DNA of 64,000 bases from Ilyomonas sp963790435 (GCA_963790435.1 CAWBOI010000002.1:496001-560000), one strand, 5' to 3'; counted from the first letter of the stretch, positions 25,226 to 35,284 are shown. Notes: generated by a model from the sequence alone, not told the origin. Program-made: numbers and translations.

Positions 25226-27265
25226 GTGACCGAACACAAACACACCAACCACCTCATTCACGAAACCAGCGTTTATTTATTACAACATGCGCTCAACCCG
25301 GTTAACTGGTATCCTTGGGGCGAAGAAGCGTTGCAAAAAGCAAACGAAGAAGACAAGCCCATACTTGTGAGTATTGGTTACGCAGCTTGTCACTGGTGTC
25401 ATGTGATGGAGCGCGAAAGTTTTGAAAACGAAAGCACTGCTGCTTTGATGAACGAGCATTTCATCAACATTAAAATTGACCGGGAAGAACGCCCCGATTT
25501 AGACCATATTTATATGGATGCTGTGCAAGCCATCAGCGGCGGTGGCGGCTGGCCTCTGAATGTATTCTTGTTGCCTGATGGCAAGCCTTTTTATGGCGGC
25601 ACTTATTTTCCACCGGTGCGGGCTTTTAACCGCATGAGCTGGATGGAACTGCTCTCTGCCATCCACGAAATGTTTACTCAGAAAAGGGCCGAAGTAGAAG
25701 CGCAGGCCGATAACTTGTTGCAACATTTATCATCAGCCAACCAATTTGTGCAAAAACAAACCGGGGATGATGTTTTTAAAGAAGAGAATCTTCATCTCAT
25801 CAACCAAAACATTTTACAAGCGGCTGATACCGAATGGGGCGGCTTTGGCAGAGCGCCGAAGTTTCCACAAACTTTTTCGATACAAAATTTATTGCGCCAT
25901 TATTATTTTACTGGCAGCGAACCTCCTATACAACAAGCTTTATTGAGCCTTGATAAGATGATTGGCGGCGGCATTTATGACCAATTGGGCGGCGGTTTTG
26001 CGCGATACAGCACCGATGAAAAATGGCTCGCGCCTCATTTTGAAAAAATGCTGTACGACAATGCTTTGCTGGTAACTGTTCTAAGCGAAGCGTATGGACT
26101 TACAAAAAAAGAATTGTATGCAGAAACCATTACTCAAACACTACAGTTTATACAACGCGAAATGACTTCGCCGGAAGGCGGTTTTTACAGTGCCTTAGAT
26201 GCCGATAGCGAAGGCGTAGAAGGAAAGTTTTACACCTGGAGTAAAAAAGAAATAGAAGATGTTTTAGGAAAAGAAGACAGCGTTTGGTTTTGCCCAATTT
26301 TTAATATAAATGAGGAAGGCAATTGGGAATACACCAATATTTTATGGCTGTCGCACAATAACAACTGGCAGTCAGTTTTGCAGGATTTATCAACCAAAAA
26401 CAAAATAGCTGCCTGCAAACAAAAGCTGCTGGCAGTGCGTGAACAACGGGTTCGTCCGCAATTGGATGATAAAATTATTTTAGGCTGGAATGCTTTACTC
26501 ATAACCGCTTGCTGCAAAGCGTTTGCTGCGTTGGGGAATGAAGCGTTTTTAAAAATGGCTGAAGACAATGTTTCTTTCCTTGAAGAAAAATTGTGGCAAA
26601 ACCAAAGGTGGCAACATAGCTGGAAAAATGATGTTGCAAGTCACTCTGCTTTCTTGGACGATTATGCTTATTTAATTGAAGCTTACATCAATTTGCAGGA
26701 GGTAACGGGCAATGCAAATTATCTTATAAAAGCAAAAGACACAGTGGAATATGTGTTGGCTCATTTCTCTCAAACTGAATCTCCGCTGTTTTATTTTACG
26801 CCCGATTATCAGACCGATGTAGTTGTAAAGAAAACAGAATTGTATGATGGCGCTACACCATCGGCAAATGCAGTACTGGCAAGGGCTTTACATTATCTTT
26901 CACTGGTATTTGACAAACGGGAATGGAAAAGGAGAGCGGAAGAAATGTTGCGCCAGGTAACGGCTGCCGTTGTAAAATATCCTACTTCTTTTGGCGTGTG
27001 GGCAATGGCTTACACAGAAATGATAAAAGGCTTAAATGAAATTGTGATTACCGGAAAAGACGCGATGAGCCGGTTGAGAGAATTGGAACAAAATTTTATT
27101 GCCAATAAAATTATTCAGACTGCGGAAGTTATACCAAACAACGAAAGTTTTGCGTTATTAAACAACCGGTTTCAAGAAAGCGAAACGGTGATTTATGTTT
27201 GCCAGGAAGGCGTTTGTCAACAGCCTGTAAAGTCGGTAGAGGAAGCTTTACAATGGCTGCAATAG
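25226..27265 (+). CDS. DUF255 thioredoxin-domain protein (YyaL/SPATA20 family)
   Basis: 679 residues from a GTG start (MTEHKHTNHLIHETSVYLLQ); no ATG precedes the conserved region. The N-terminal thioredoxin-like domain (~1-165) has HALNPVNWYPWGEEAL, the C-H-W-C-H-V-M motif (~55), NIKIDREERPDLDHIYM and GGWPLNVFLLPDGKPFYGGT. The rest is a (alpha/alpha)6-barrel like N-acylglucosamine 2-epimerase folds, with GGGIYDQLGGGFARYSTDE and the LDADSEGVEGKFY signature. The function of the family is unsettled (proposed redox or carbohydrate-active). The leader before it (25113-25225) shows no structure. The gene carries three copies of the dispersed 11-mer family (25750, 26283, 26596). Confidence 0.85.
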   Translation: MTEHKHTNHLIHETSVYLLQHALNPVNWYPWGEEALQKANEEDKPILVSIGYAACHWCHVMERESFENESTAALMNEHFINIKIDREERPDLDHIYMDAVQAISGGGGWPLNVFLLPDGKPFYGGTYFPPVRAFNRMSWMELLSAIHEMFTQKRAEVEAQADNLLQHLSSANQFVQKQTGDDVFKEENLHLINQNILQAADTEWGGFGRAPKFPQTFSIQNLLRHYYFTGSEPPIQQALLSLDKMIGGGIYDQLGGGFARYSTDEKWLAPHFEKMLYDNALLVTVLSEAYGLTKKELYAETITQTLQFIQREMTSPEGGFYSALDADSEGVEGKFYTWSKKEIEDVLGKEDSVWFCPIFNINEEGNWEYTNILWLSHNNNWQSVLQDLSTKNKIAACKQKLLAVREQRVRPQLDDKIILGWNALLITACCKAFAALGNEAFLKMAEDNVSFLEEKLWQNQRWQHSWKNDVASHSAFLDDYAYLIEAYINLQEVTGNANYLIKAKDTVEYVLAHFSQTESPLFYFTPDYQTDVVVKKTELYDGATPSANAVLARALHYLSLVFDKREWKRRAEEMLRQVTAAVVKYPTSFGVWAMAYTEMIKGLNEIVITGKDAMSRLRELEQNFIANKIIQTAEVIPNNESFALLNNRFQESETVIYVCQEGVCQQPVKSVEEALQWLQ

Positions 27266-27320
27266 CTTGTAAAAGTTTGTGAATGGTGCGGCGAATAGAA
27301 AAGAAATTATATACGAATTG

Positions 27321-27349
27321 TTGTTTTTGTAAATTTCGCCCTATTTTTG
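27321..27349 (+). promoter_or_regulatory. candidate promoter of the gldKLMN operon
   Basis: TATTTTTG at 27342-27349 matches the -7 box TAnnTTTG. A TTG at 27321-27323, 18 bases upstream, provides a partial -33 element at the same spacing as the tRNA promoter at 8684. It would give a leader of about 175 bases before gldK. Confidence 0.4.
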
Positions 27350-27531
27350 CTGATACCAAAACTCATATTTTAACAAACCTTCTAATCAAAATTCCGATCA
27401 CTGCTCGCTTAATAAAATTTATAGTGCGATTAAAATATCTTAATGCAATATATACTCGTAATGTGCCGTTAAATTGTATTATTGCCTTCTAGATTGGACT
27501 CAGACAAATCAAGGTTTCAAACAGAAAATAA

Positions 27532-28818
27532 ATGAAGACCCAGCTTATCACATTTTTAACAATTGCCATCATTTCAGCAACTGCTATGAGTTGTGGCAAA
27601 AAAGGAAGCAAAACCAAAAGTGCGGTGCCGGACAATGGCCAGTTAGTAGGCGTTGCCGTAAGCAGCCGCAATAGCATGGTGAAACCCCTCGGCATGGTGT
27701 ACGTGCCGCCCGGAACTTTTCACATGGGACCCAGCGATGAGGATATTAACTACAGCTTCACTTCGCGCAATAAGCAAGTGTCCATCGCGGGCTTTTGGAT
27801 GGATGCTACCGAAATGACCAACAATAAATACCGCCAGTTTGTGTATTGGACAAGAGATTCACTTGCGGCTGTTGAATTGGGCTATTTTAAAAGTGGTGCT
27901 GGTGGCGATACGGCGGTTGATTGGAAAAAAGCAGCCGGTATTAAATGGGGCGATAAAGCAACGATGGAAAAATTATCAGGTTTGGTTTTAGCTCCGGATA
28001 ACCGCATTTATGGCAAGATGGAATTAGACCCCGATAAAATTGTTTACAGCGTACAAGGTTACGATTACGATGAAGCCGTAAAACGTTCTAACATTGGTCG
28101 TCCGCGCAAAGACTTCATTTATAAATATGCACAAAAGGTATATCCCGATACGCTGGTTTGGATGAGAGATTTTTCTTACTCTTACAACGACCCGCAGGCA
28201 AAGCGTTACTTCTCACATCCTTCTTTTGGCAATTATCCGGTGGTTGGCGTTAGTTGGAAACAAGCCCAGGCTTTTTGCAACTGGAGAACGCATTATATGA
28301 ATAGTTTTCTGGAAAGACACAGATATGCTGCCGAAAGCGATTTTCGCCTTCCAACTGAAGCTGAATGGGAATATGCAGCCCGCGGTGGTCGCTCACAATC
28401 TATGTATCCCTGGGGTAACTATTATACACGAAACAAAAAAGGTTGCTTGCTGGCGAACTTCAAACCCGGTCGTGGCAACTATGCAGAAGACGGTGGCTTT
28501 TATACGGTTCGTGCCGATGCTTATTGGCCTAACGATTTTGGTTTGTACAACATGGCAGGTAATGTATCGGAATGGACAGAATCCTATTTTTACGAAGGTT
28601 CTTATAATTTTCAACACGATATGAACCCGACAGTTCGTTACAATGCAAAAGATACCGATCCGCCATTAATGAAACGTAAAGTCATCAGGGGTGGGAGCTG
28701 GAAAGATGTTGCTTATTATCTGCAAACCAGCGCACGTCAATATGAATATCAGGATTCGGCAACATCATATCTCGGTTTTCGTTGCGTAATAGATTTACCT
28801 GCACAACTCAAAAAGTAA
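27532..28818 (+). CDS. gldK: gliding motility / T9SS lipoprotein GldK
   Basis: 428 residues. Lipoprotein signal peptide MKTQLITFLTIAIISATAMS with the lipobox Cys at 21. The remainder is an FGE-sulfatase (formylglycine-generating-enzyme-like) fold: MVYVPPGTFHMGPSDED (~56), WMDATEMTNNKYRQFVYW, NYPVVGVSWKQAQAFCNWR, FRLPTEAEWEYAARGG, YPWGNY, NMAGNVSEWTES, VIRGGSWKD and SYLGFRCV. GldK forms the outer-membrane/periplasmic ring with GldN of the type IX secretion system. First gene of a complete gldKLMN operon; 134 bases precede gldL. A GCAAAACCAAA copy lies in codons 26-29. Confidence 0.95.
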   Translation: MKTQLITFLTIAIISATAMSCGKKGSKTKSAVPDNGQLVGVAVSSRNSMVKPLGMVYVPPGTFHMGPSDEDINYSFTSRNKQVSIAGFWMDATEMTNNKYRQFVYWTRDSLAAVELGYFKSGAGGDTAVDWKKAAGIKWGDKATMEKLSGLVLAPDNRIYGKMELDPDKIVYSVQGYDYDEAVKRSNIGRPRKDFIYKYAQKVYPDTLVWMRDFSYSYNDPQAKRYFSHPSFGNYPVVGVSWKQAQAFCNWRTHYMNSFLERHRYAAESDFRLPTEAEWEYAARGGRSQSMYPWGNYYTRNKKGCLLANFKPGRGNYAEDGGFYTVRADAYWPNDFGLYNMAGNVSEWTESYFYEGSYNFQHDMNPTVRYNAKDTDPPLMKRKVIRGGSWKDVAYYLQTSARQYEYQDSATSYLGFRCVIDLPAQLKK

Positions 28819-28952
28819 ATAGTCAAGGATTACATCAATATTCATCCGTAATTATTTATAACAATGCCATCAAACCAAACAAGGTTGGCTGGTTAGTTAT
28901 GTACATCATCTTGTTTCTTCAAAAGATCTAATAAAATAAAAAAGAGAGAAAA

Positions 28953-29717
28953 ATGGCAGCTGCAATTCCTCCTAAAGTAAGTAGAATCGTTGATATTGTC
29001 GTATCGTTGGGTGCGGCGGTAGTTATTATTGGCGCATTGTTTAAAATTGAACACTGGGCTGGCGCCGACCAAATGCTCATTCTTGGTTTGGGCACTGAAG
29101 CCGTAGTGTTTATGATTTATGGGATTTTGTATTTACGCTATCCGGCGGTTGACGATATGGAAGTTCATCTTCCAAAAGAACTGCAACCGGCTGGCAATCC
29201 TGCCCTGTCAAGCATGGAAAAAATGCTGAAAGATGCCGACATTACACCTGTTAATCTTTCTAAGTTAAGCGCAGGCTTTCAAAAATTAGGAACCACGGTT
29301 GATAAGATGGGAGAAATTGGCGATGTAGTAAAAGCCACCGGCGATTACACGGCAAAAACAAACGAAGCGACCGCTGCGTTGGGAACCGTAAAAGATGCGT
29401 ATTCAAAATTTGCCAACTCAATGAATGCATTTAGCTCAGCATCCGAAAGCACCAAAGGCTTCCACGACCAGGTGCAGGTTCTTACCAAAAACATGTCTTC
29501 CTTAAATACCATTTACGAATTGGAATTGCAGCAAAGCAATAACCATCTGAAGGCATTGAATTCTTTTTATGGCAAATTAACAGCCGCATCAGAAGCGATG
29601 ACAACCAGCGCTGAAGATGCCAAACGCGCGCAGCAGCAAATTGCCACGCTGGCTACCAATCTTTCTAAATTGAACCAGGTGTATGGCGGTATGTTGACGG
29701 CTATGCAATTGAAATAA
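28953..29717 (+). CDS. gldL: T9SS inner-membrane motor protein GldL
   Basis: A 254-residue protein with two N-terminal transmembrane helices (~10-30 IVDIVVSLGAAVVIIGALFK and ~40-60 MLILGLGTEAVVFMIYGILYLRYP) carrying the conserved buried acidic E in GTEAVVF. A long cytoplasmic coiled coil follows (residues ~85-254) with AQQQIATLATNLSKLNQVY at its end. GldL with GldM forms the proton-driven motor of gliding and T9SS. It is co-transcribed with gldK upstream and gldM downstream. GCAAAAACAAA occurs in-frame at 29352. Confidence 0.95.
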   Translation: MAAAIPPKVSRIVDIVVSLGAAVVIIGALFKIEHWAGADQMLILGLGTEAVVFMIYGILYLRYPAVDDMEVHLPKELQPAGNPALSSMEKMLKDADITPVNLSKLSAGFQKLGTTVDKMGEIGDVVKATGDYTAKTNEATAALGTVKDAYSKFANSMNAFSSASESTKGFHDQVQVLTKNMSSLNTIYELELQQSNNHLKALNSFYGKLTAASEAMTTSAEDAKRAQQQIATLATNLSKLNQVYGGMLTAMQLK

Positions 29718-29818
29718 TAGAAAAAGAGAATCATTATCATAACCGGAAAATGAGGGCGCAAAAGCGAATTCATTTTCTTGTTTCCTCACATTATTAAAGA
29801 CAAAATTGCACTACTACA

Positions 29819-31339
29819 ATGGCACTACCTAAAGAGCCACGACAGAAAATGATTAACCTGATGTACCTGGTGCTGACAGCCCTGCTGGCACTGAATGTAT
29901 CATCGGAAATCCTGAACGCTTTTAAAACCGTAAATAGGAGCTTAAACAACGCTACCAATACCATTGAAGACAAAAACAAAACCTTGTTTGCTTCTTTGGA
30001 TGAATTGAAAAAAGATCCCAAAACTGCAGAGAAAGCGAACATCTGGGCACCGAAAGCGGATAAAGCAAGGCAGCTATCAGATGGGATGAACACTTACATT
30101 ACAAGCCTTCAGGAGAGATTAAAAAAAGAAGCCGGTCTTGATCCCTCTACCGGAAAGTACAACGAAGGCAGCCTGGAAGCAGCTACCCGTTTGATGGATG
30201 AAGAAGGCGAAGGTGAAAAACTGAAGAATGCCCTTACCAAATTTAAAAATGATTTATTGGGCATTGATCCTGCCATCGCAAAAGAATTTGCTCATTCTTT
30301 ACCGATAGATGTTAATACACCACCAGTAGAAAACCCTTCCAATAATACCTGGAGCGCAGCTTATTTTAGAATGACACCTACCATTGCTGCAATGACCATT
30401 TTAAGCAAGTTTCAAAATGATGTAAAAAACAGCGAATCGCAGGTGGTTGAATATTGCCATAACCAAATTGGTTCTGTAAAAGTGGTATATAATCAATTCC
30501 AGGCTTTTGCAGGTCAAAGCTCACAATATTTAATGCCTGGCCAGGAATTGCAAATTACAGCTGGAATCGGAGCTTTTAGTTCTGAAGCAAAACCAACCGT
30601 TTCTATTGATGGCTCAACAGTTCCCATAGGTGCAGATGGTGCAGCTACCTACAAAACAACCGTTGGCGGCGCAGGTTCTTACACTAAAAAGGTGCACATT
30701 ACGTTTTTAAAACCAGACGGCACAACAGCCGCAGTTGACAAAGACATTTCTTATACAGTTGGCTCGCCAACAGGTGCCAGTGTAAGTGCCGATGCGGTGA
30801 AAGTTCTTTACATTGGTTTAGACAATCCGGTTTCTGTAAGCGGTGGCAATGTGGGCGATGAAAAAGTTTCGTTCAACATGGACAACGGAAGCTTCACAAA
30901 AGATCGTCCCGGACATTACATTGTTCGTCCTGGCAGGCCAGGAACTGCCAACATTACGCTGAACATTGAAGGCAAAGCTCAACAGTTTCCCTTCCGTGTA
31001 AAAACCGTTCCCGACCCCATCGCCATGATTGGTGCAAGCAAAGGCGGCATCATGGGTGTGAATGAATTTAAAGCACAACAAGGTGTTCGTGCAGAGTTGG
31101 AAAACTTTGTGTTTGAAGGTGTGAAATTTACGGTTACGAGTTATACCATTGCTTTAACAGGTCCTGGTTTTCCTGAAGGGTTTGCTTATCGCGATGTATC
31201 TGGAAACACATTCAGTTCAATCAGAGATTTAATTGAGAAATGTAGGCCAAAAACAAACGTAACCATTGATAATATCAAGGTTTCCGGTCCGGGAGGAAGT
31301 CGTTCGTTGCCGCCCATAACATTCAATTTAAGAGGCTAA
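29819..31339 (+). CDS. gldM: T9SS motor protein GldM
   Basis: A 506-residue protein beginning MALPKEPRQKMINLMYLVLT. One N-terminal transmembrane helix (INLMYLVLTALLALNVSSEI) is followed by a large periplasmic region with tandem beta domains D1-D4. Recognisable segments are MTPTIAAMTILSKFQNDVKN, YLMPGQELQITAGIGAFSS, GGNVGDEKVSFNMDNGSF and RPGRPGTANITLNIEGKAQQ. GldM spans the periplasm, linking the GldL motor to the GldK-GldN ring. Length (about 500-520) and all domains are intact. It is 18 bases upstream of gldN. Confidence 0.95.
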   Translation: MALPKEPRQKMINLMYLVLTALLALNVSSEILNAFKTVNRSLNNATNTIEDKNKTLFASLDELKKDPKTAEKANIWAPKADKARQLSDGMNTYITSLQERLKKEAGLDPSTGKYNEGSLEAATRLMDEEGEGEKLKNALTKFKNDLLGIDPAIAKEFAHSLPIDVNTPPVENPSNNTWSAAYFRMTPTIAAMTILSKFQNDVKNSESQVVEYCHNQIGSVKVVYNQFQAFAGQSSQYLMPGQELQITAGIGAFSSEAKPTVSIDGSTVPIGADGAATYKTTVGGAGSYTKKVHITFLKPDGTTAAVDKDISYTVGSPTGASVSADAVKVLYIGLDNPVSVSGGNVGDEKVSFNMDNGSFTKDRPGHYIVRPGRPGTANITLNIEGKAQQFPFRVKTVPDPIAMIGASKGGIMGVNEFKAQQGVRAELENFVFEGVKFTVTSYTIALTGPGFPEGFAYRDVSGNTFSSIRDLIEKCRPKTNVTIDNIKVSGPGGSRSLPPITFNLRG

Positions 31340-31357
31340 TCTTACAAGCAAGAATAT

Positions 31358-32488
31358 ATGCAAATAAAAAGATGGATTCAACTGTGTTTGGTATTTGGCT
31401 TGCTCATAGCAGCCACCGATACAGTGTTTGCACAAGCCAAGCGAACCAAGAAAACACGTTCGGGCGGCAGCAATTACAGTAATTACGGCAGCAGCAGTAA
31501 CAGCAAAAGCAATTACGGCAACTACAATACGCCCGATACCAACACCGATACTACAAAAAGGAAAAAGGGTGCAGTAGCAAACAACGGAAGCAATTATAAC
31601 AACTATGGTGCTGCCAGCGCCAGTGCTACAACAAGAGATACTTCTTTGCCTATATCATCAGTACCTGCAACCTCAGGTGGTTTGATGGATAGTGTTCGTC
31701 CGTCGCTTCGCAACGATGCGCCGTTTGAACAAAATTTGGTAAAAGATAAAGCTGTATTAGATTACGAAAACCTGCGTGAAGACGATGCCGCTTACCGTGT
31801 GCGTGTGTGGAGAGAAATTGATACCCGTGAAAAAATAAATTTGCCATTCCGTTATGCTGCGGTAGAAGACAACGGTAGCCAGCGTTTCATTTCTATTTTA
31901 TTACGTGCCATCAGAAACGATTCCATTACCGCTTTCAGTTCGGATGACGACCGGTTTACCACACCTATTACTGCAGATCAGGCGGAGAAAGCATTCGGCG
32001 GCGGTTCTGATACCTCTGCTAAGTACGACCTGAATGGAAATGTAATTGGTTATGAAGTAAGACCGAAAGTGGTTGATCCTGATTCGATTTATTTATTCCG
32101 CATTAAAGAAGAATGGATTTTTGATAAAAAAACCAGCCGCATGTATGCCCGCATTTTAGGCATTGCGCCGGTGGTTTCTCAAAAGCTTTCTAACGGCGAA
32201 ACATTGCCGAACAGCGAACATCCAACATGGTGGATTTACTATCCCGATTTGCGTCCGGTGCTTGCAAAATATATGGCATACAACCCAAAAAATTATGGTG
32301 CAAGAATGACATGGGAAGAACTGTTTGAAAACCGCATGTTCAGCAGCTACATTGTGAAATCAACGCTCGATAATCCTTACGATCAGTTCATCAAACAATA
32401 TGTTCAGGATCCGTTGTTCCGCCTGTACACCGGCGAAACCGTAAAAGATAAAATCTTTGATTACGAACAGAACCTTTGGTCATATTAA
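31358..32488 (+). CDS. gldN: gliding motility / T9SS protein GldN
   Basis: A 376-residue protein with a signal peptide (IQLCLVFGLLIAATDTVFAQ) and a low-complexity Ser/Asn/Tyr-Gly stretch (~30-90, SNYSNYGSSSNSKSNYGNY). The conserved GldN domain has ENLREDDAAYRVRVWREIDT, RFISILLRAIRNDSITAFSS, W-I-F-D-K-K-T-S-R-M and HPTWWIYYPDLRPVLAKYMA. GldN forms the periplasmic ring with GldK. Last gene of the operon, followed by a strong terminator. Confidence 0.95.
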   Translation: MQIKRWIQLCLVFGLLIAATDTVFAQAKRTKKTRSGGSNYSNYGSSSNSKSNYGNYNTPDTNTDTTKRKKGAVANNGSNYNNYGAASASATTRDTSLPISSVPATSGGLMDSVRPSLRNDAPFEQNLVKDKAVLDYENLREDDAAYRVRVWREIDTREKINLPFRYAAVEDNGSQRFISILLRAIRNDSITAFSSDDDRFTTPITADQAEKAFGGGSDTSAKYDLNGNVIGYEVRPKVVDPDSIYLFRIKEEWIFDKKTSRMYARILGIAPVVSQKLSNGETLPNSEHPTWWIYYPDLRPVLAKYMAYNPKNYGARMTWEELFENRMFSSYIVKSTLDNPYDQFIKQYVQDPLFRLYTGETVKDKIFDYEQNLWSY

Positions 32489-32514
32489 ATTCGTGTAAAA
32501 CCAAACATAGCTTT

Positions 32515-32543
32515 AAAACGCCCGCAAGGGCGTTTTTGTTTTT
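32515..32543 (+). terminator. terminator of the gldKLMN operon
   Basis: A perfect nine-base-pair stem AAAACGCCC / GGGCGTTTT with a GCAA tetraloop (32515-32536) and a following T-rich tail. The tail itself contains a copy of the 11-mer TTTGTTTTTGC (32535-32545). Confidence 0.85.
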
Positions 32544-32935
32544 GCAGGAATTTGTAAGCAATTTATTGTAACTCGTTTTCCAAAAGGAGTCGCCTTATGC
32601 AAAAAAGGTCAAGAAGTGAGTGTAATAATAATTCGCACAGAGAGAACAAAGTTAACAGAGAGGATTTGTTTTCCTCTGTTCGCTCTGTGCGCGAAACCTT
32701 TTATTTGATTGAACAAAGCCCACACAACATCTTTCAATATAAACTACTCAGTTGAAAACCGGATAAGGTTTCCACACGCACACCATTTGCTCGCATAGCT
32801 CGTAGCTCAAAGCTCGCAACCCGTAGCTTTTCTTTTGTTATAAAACCGTAATAACATTTATCATCATCATAGTTTACAAACTCCGGTCATAGCTTTGCGA
32901 AATATCTATTTTATCATTTTTATTATTGATATAAA
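32544..32935. other. intergenic region upstream of hemB
   Basis: About 390 bases. It contains an imperfect inverted stretch (CAGAGAGAACAAAG...CTCTGTTCGCTCTGTG, 32638-32692) and AGCTCGTAGCTCAAAGCTCG-type short repeats around 32790-32830. A possible -7 box TAGCTTTG (32890-32897) lies 39 bases before hemB, but no matching -33 element was seen. No riboswitch or small RNA was recognised. Confidence 0.4.
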
Positions 32936-33916
32936 ATGTATTTGCAAAAGCGAAACAGGATATTGCGTGCCACACCTGCCATCAGAAGTTTGGTAGCAGA
33001 AACAACATTGACGCCTAACGACTTTATTGCGCCCATTTTTATTGACGAAGGCGAAAACATTAAACATGAAATTCCTTCGATGCCCAACTATTATCGTCGT
33101 TCCTTAGACCTTACTATCAAAGAAGTAAAAGAGCTTTGGAGTGTTGGCATTAAAAGCGTTTTGTTGTTCATCAAATGCAAAGACGAATGGAAAGACAACA
33201 CCGGCAAAGAAGCCTGGAATGAAAATGGCCTCATGCAGCGAAGCATAAAATCCATTAAGGACGCAGTGCCTGAAATGTTAGTAATGACGGATGTTGCGCT
33301 TGATCCCTATTCTTCTTATGGCCATGATGGCATTGTAAAAGAGGGCGAAATTGTAAACGATGAAACGGTGGAAGCCCTTGTAAAGATGAGCATTAGCCAT
33401 GCACAAGCCGGTGCCGATTTTGTTGCACCGAGCGATATGATGGATGGTCGCATTGGCGCTATCCGCAAAGGCTTGGAAGAAAGCGGCTTTACCAGAACCG
33501 GCATCATGGCGTACAGTGCAAAGTATGCTTCTTGTTTTTACGGTCCTTTCAGAGATGCGTTGGATAGCGCACCGGGTTTTGGCGATAAAAAAACATACCA
33601 GATGAATTATGCCAACCGCAAGGAAGCTATTAAAGAAGCGTTGCAGGATGTGGAAGAAGGTGCCGATATTGTAATGGTGAAACCGGCGTTGAGTTATTTG
33701 GATATCATTCGCGAAGTAAAAGATGCGGTTCATGTGCCGGTGAGTGCGTACAATATCAGCGGTGAATATGCGATGATAAAAGCTGCAGCAAAAATGGGCT
33801 GGATTGATGAAAACAAAGCCATCCTTGAAACGCTGACATCTATGAAGCGCGCCGGTGCCGATTTGATAGCGACCTATTTTGCGAAAGAAGCAGCAAAGCT
33901 GATTGCTGATTTATGA
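32936..33916 (+). CDS. hemB: delta-aminolevulinic acid dehydratase (porphobilinogen synthase)
   Basis: A 326-residue TIM-barrel enzyme condensing two 5-aminolevulinates to porphobilinogen (EC 4.2.1.24). Motifs: N-terminal RNRILRATPAIRSLVAETTL, DVALDPYSSYGHDG (~122-135), active-site lysines in SAKYASCFYGPFRDA and IVMVKPALSYLD, and VSAYNISGEYAMIKAAA. The DVALDPYSSYGHDG loop lacks the cysteine triad of zinc-type enzymes, so this is the magnesium-dependent type. The stop is followed immediately by a REP-like palindrome and then hemL 72 bases on, so hemB-hemL are probably co-transcribed. Confidence 0.96.
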   Translation: MYLQKRNRILRATPAIRSLVAETTLTPNDFIAPIFIDEGENIKHEIPSMPNYYRRSLDLTIKEVKELWSVGIKSVLLFIKCKDEWKDNTGKEAWNENGLMQRSIKSIKDAVPEMLVMTDVALDPYSSYGHDGIVKEGEIVNDETVEALVKMSISHAQAGADFVAPSDMMDGRIGAIRKGLEESGFTRTGIMAYSAKYASCFYGPFRDALDSAPGFGDKKTYQMNYANRKEAIKEALQDVEEGADIVMVKPALSYLDIIREVKDAVHVPVSAYNISGEYAMIKAAAKMGWIDENKAILETLTSMKRAGADLIATYFAKEAAKLIADL

Positions 33917-33936
33917 CCTGCCTGCCGTTAGGCAAG
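33917..33936. repeat. REP-like palindrome between hemB and hemL
   Basis: CCTGCCTGCC-GTTA-GGCAAG directly after the hemB stop. Degenerate copy of the CCTGCCTGCCGGCAGGCAGG family also seen at 4874, 50201 and 55123. Confidence 0.6.
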
Positions 33937-33988
33937 TTTTGGATTTGCCCCAAAAATTGAATATTGATTATTGACCATTGATTGTTGA

Positions 33989-35284
33989 ATGTTTATGCAA
34001 ATAGAAAAAAGCATTTCTCTTTTCCAACGTGCCCAATCTTCCATTCCTGGCGGCGTGAACTCTCCCGTACGTGCCTTTAAAAGTGTTGGCGGAACACCGC
34101 TGTTCATCAGCAAAGCCAAAGGCGCTTACTTGTATGATGTTGATGGCAATAAGTATATTGATTACATCGCTTCATGGGGGCCAATGATATTGGGTCATGC
34201 ACATGATGAAGTGGTAAAAGCTATCACAGAACAAGCGGTTCATTCAACCTCTTATGGCGCACCCACAGAACTCGAAATTGAAGTAGCTGAATTGATCAAA
34301 AGCATGGTGCCAAATGTAGATTTAATCCGCATGACCAGCAGCGGCACCGAAGCCTGCATGAGCGCCATTCGTGTGGCACGCGGATATTCAGGCAAAAACA
34401 AAATCATCAAGTTTGAAGGTTGTTATCATGGTCATGCCGATTCATTTTTGGTAAAGGCAGGAAGCGGTGTAGCAACCTTCAATATACAAACTGTTCCGGG
34501 CATTACGGCTGGTGTAAGCAACGATACTTTAACCTGTGCGTATAACGATTTGGAAGGCGTACAACGTTTGGTAGCCGAGCATAGCAACGACATTGCTGCC
34601 ATCATTGTAGAACCGGTAGTCGGCAACATGGGTTGCATTCTGCCAAAGCGGGGCTTTCTTGAAGGCATTCGTGCTCTGTGTGATGCACACAACATCGTTT
34701 TTATTTTTGATGAAGTAATGACAGGCTTTCGACTGGCAAAAGGCGGCGCACAGGAAGTGTTGAATATTGATGCCGATTTAATAACGTACGGAAAAGTAAT
34801 TGGCGGCGGCTTACCTGTTGGTGCATTTGGTGGAAAAAAGCATATCATGGAAGTGGTTGCACCGCTGGGCAATGTGTATCAGGCAGGCACATTAAGCGGC
34901 AACCCTATTGCGATGATAGCGGGTTTTACAACCTTGAAAATACTGAATGACAACCCGAACATTTACGCTGAATTGGGAGAAAAAACTCTGTATTTAAAAG
35001 ACGGCTTACAGCAGGCATTGTCTACCTTCGATGTGCCATTTACCATCAACCAGTTTGGCTCCATGATCAGCCTGCACTTTGCAGCACATGAAGTGGTTGA
35101 TTTTGCAACGGCTTCTTCAGCCAATATTGAGTTGTTTAAGAAATACTTTCATGCAATGCTGAAGCGCGGCGTGTATCTTCCGCCATCGGCTTATGAAAGC
35201 TGGTTTTTAAATAACGCTTTGACAAAAGATGATTTGGATTATACCATCCATGCAACGAAGGAAAGTTTGAAGGAGATTGTATAA
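33989..35284 (+). CDS. hemL: glutamate-1-semialdehyde 2,1-aminomutase
   Basis: A 431-residue PLP aminotransferase-fold enzyme converting glutamate-1-semialdehyde to 5-aminolevulinate (EC 5.4.3.8). It has SIPGGVNSPVRAFKSVGG, MTSSGTEACMSAIRVARG, KFEGCYHGHADSFLVKAGSG, FDEVMTGFR and the PLP lysine in TYGKVIGGGLPVGAFGG, then GTLSGNPIAMIAG. Start at MFMQIEKS; the next Met (two codons on) is equally possible. Together with hemB and hemD it shows C5-pathway tetrapyrrole synthesis. GCAAAAACAAA occurs in-frame at 34392. Confidence 0.96.
   Translation: MFMQIEKSISLFQRAQSSIPGGVNSPVRAFKSVGGTPLFISKAKGAYLYDVDGNKYIDYIASWGPMILGHAHDEVVKAITEQAVHSTSYGAPTELEIEVAELIKSMVPNVDLIRMTSSGTEACMSAIRVARGYSGKNKIIKFEGCYHGHADSFLVKAGSGVATFNIQTVPGITAGVSNDTLTCAYNDLEGVQRLVAEHSNDIAAIIVEPVVGNMGCILPKRGFLEGIRALCDAHNIVFIFDEVMTGFRLAKGGAQEVLNIDADLITYGKVIGGGLPVGAFGGKKHIMEVVAPLGNVYQAGTLSGNPIAMIAGFTTLKILNDNPNIYAELGEKTLYLKDGLQQALSTFDVPFTINQFGSMISLHFAAHEVVDFATASSANIELFKKYFHAMLKRGVYLPPSAYESWFLNNALTKDDLDYTIHATKESLKEIV

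Noticed and set aside
32544..32935. Riboswitch or attenuator upstream of hemB
   Set aside because: Only short repeats and one weak inverted stretch were found; no recognisable aptamer.
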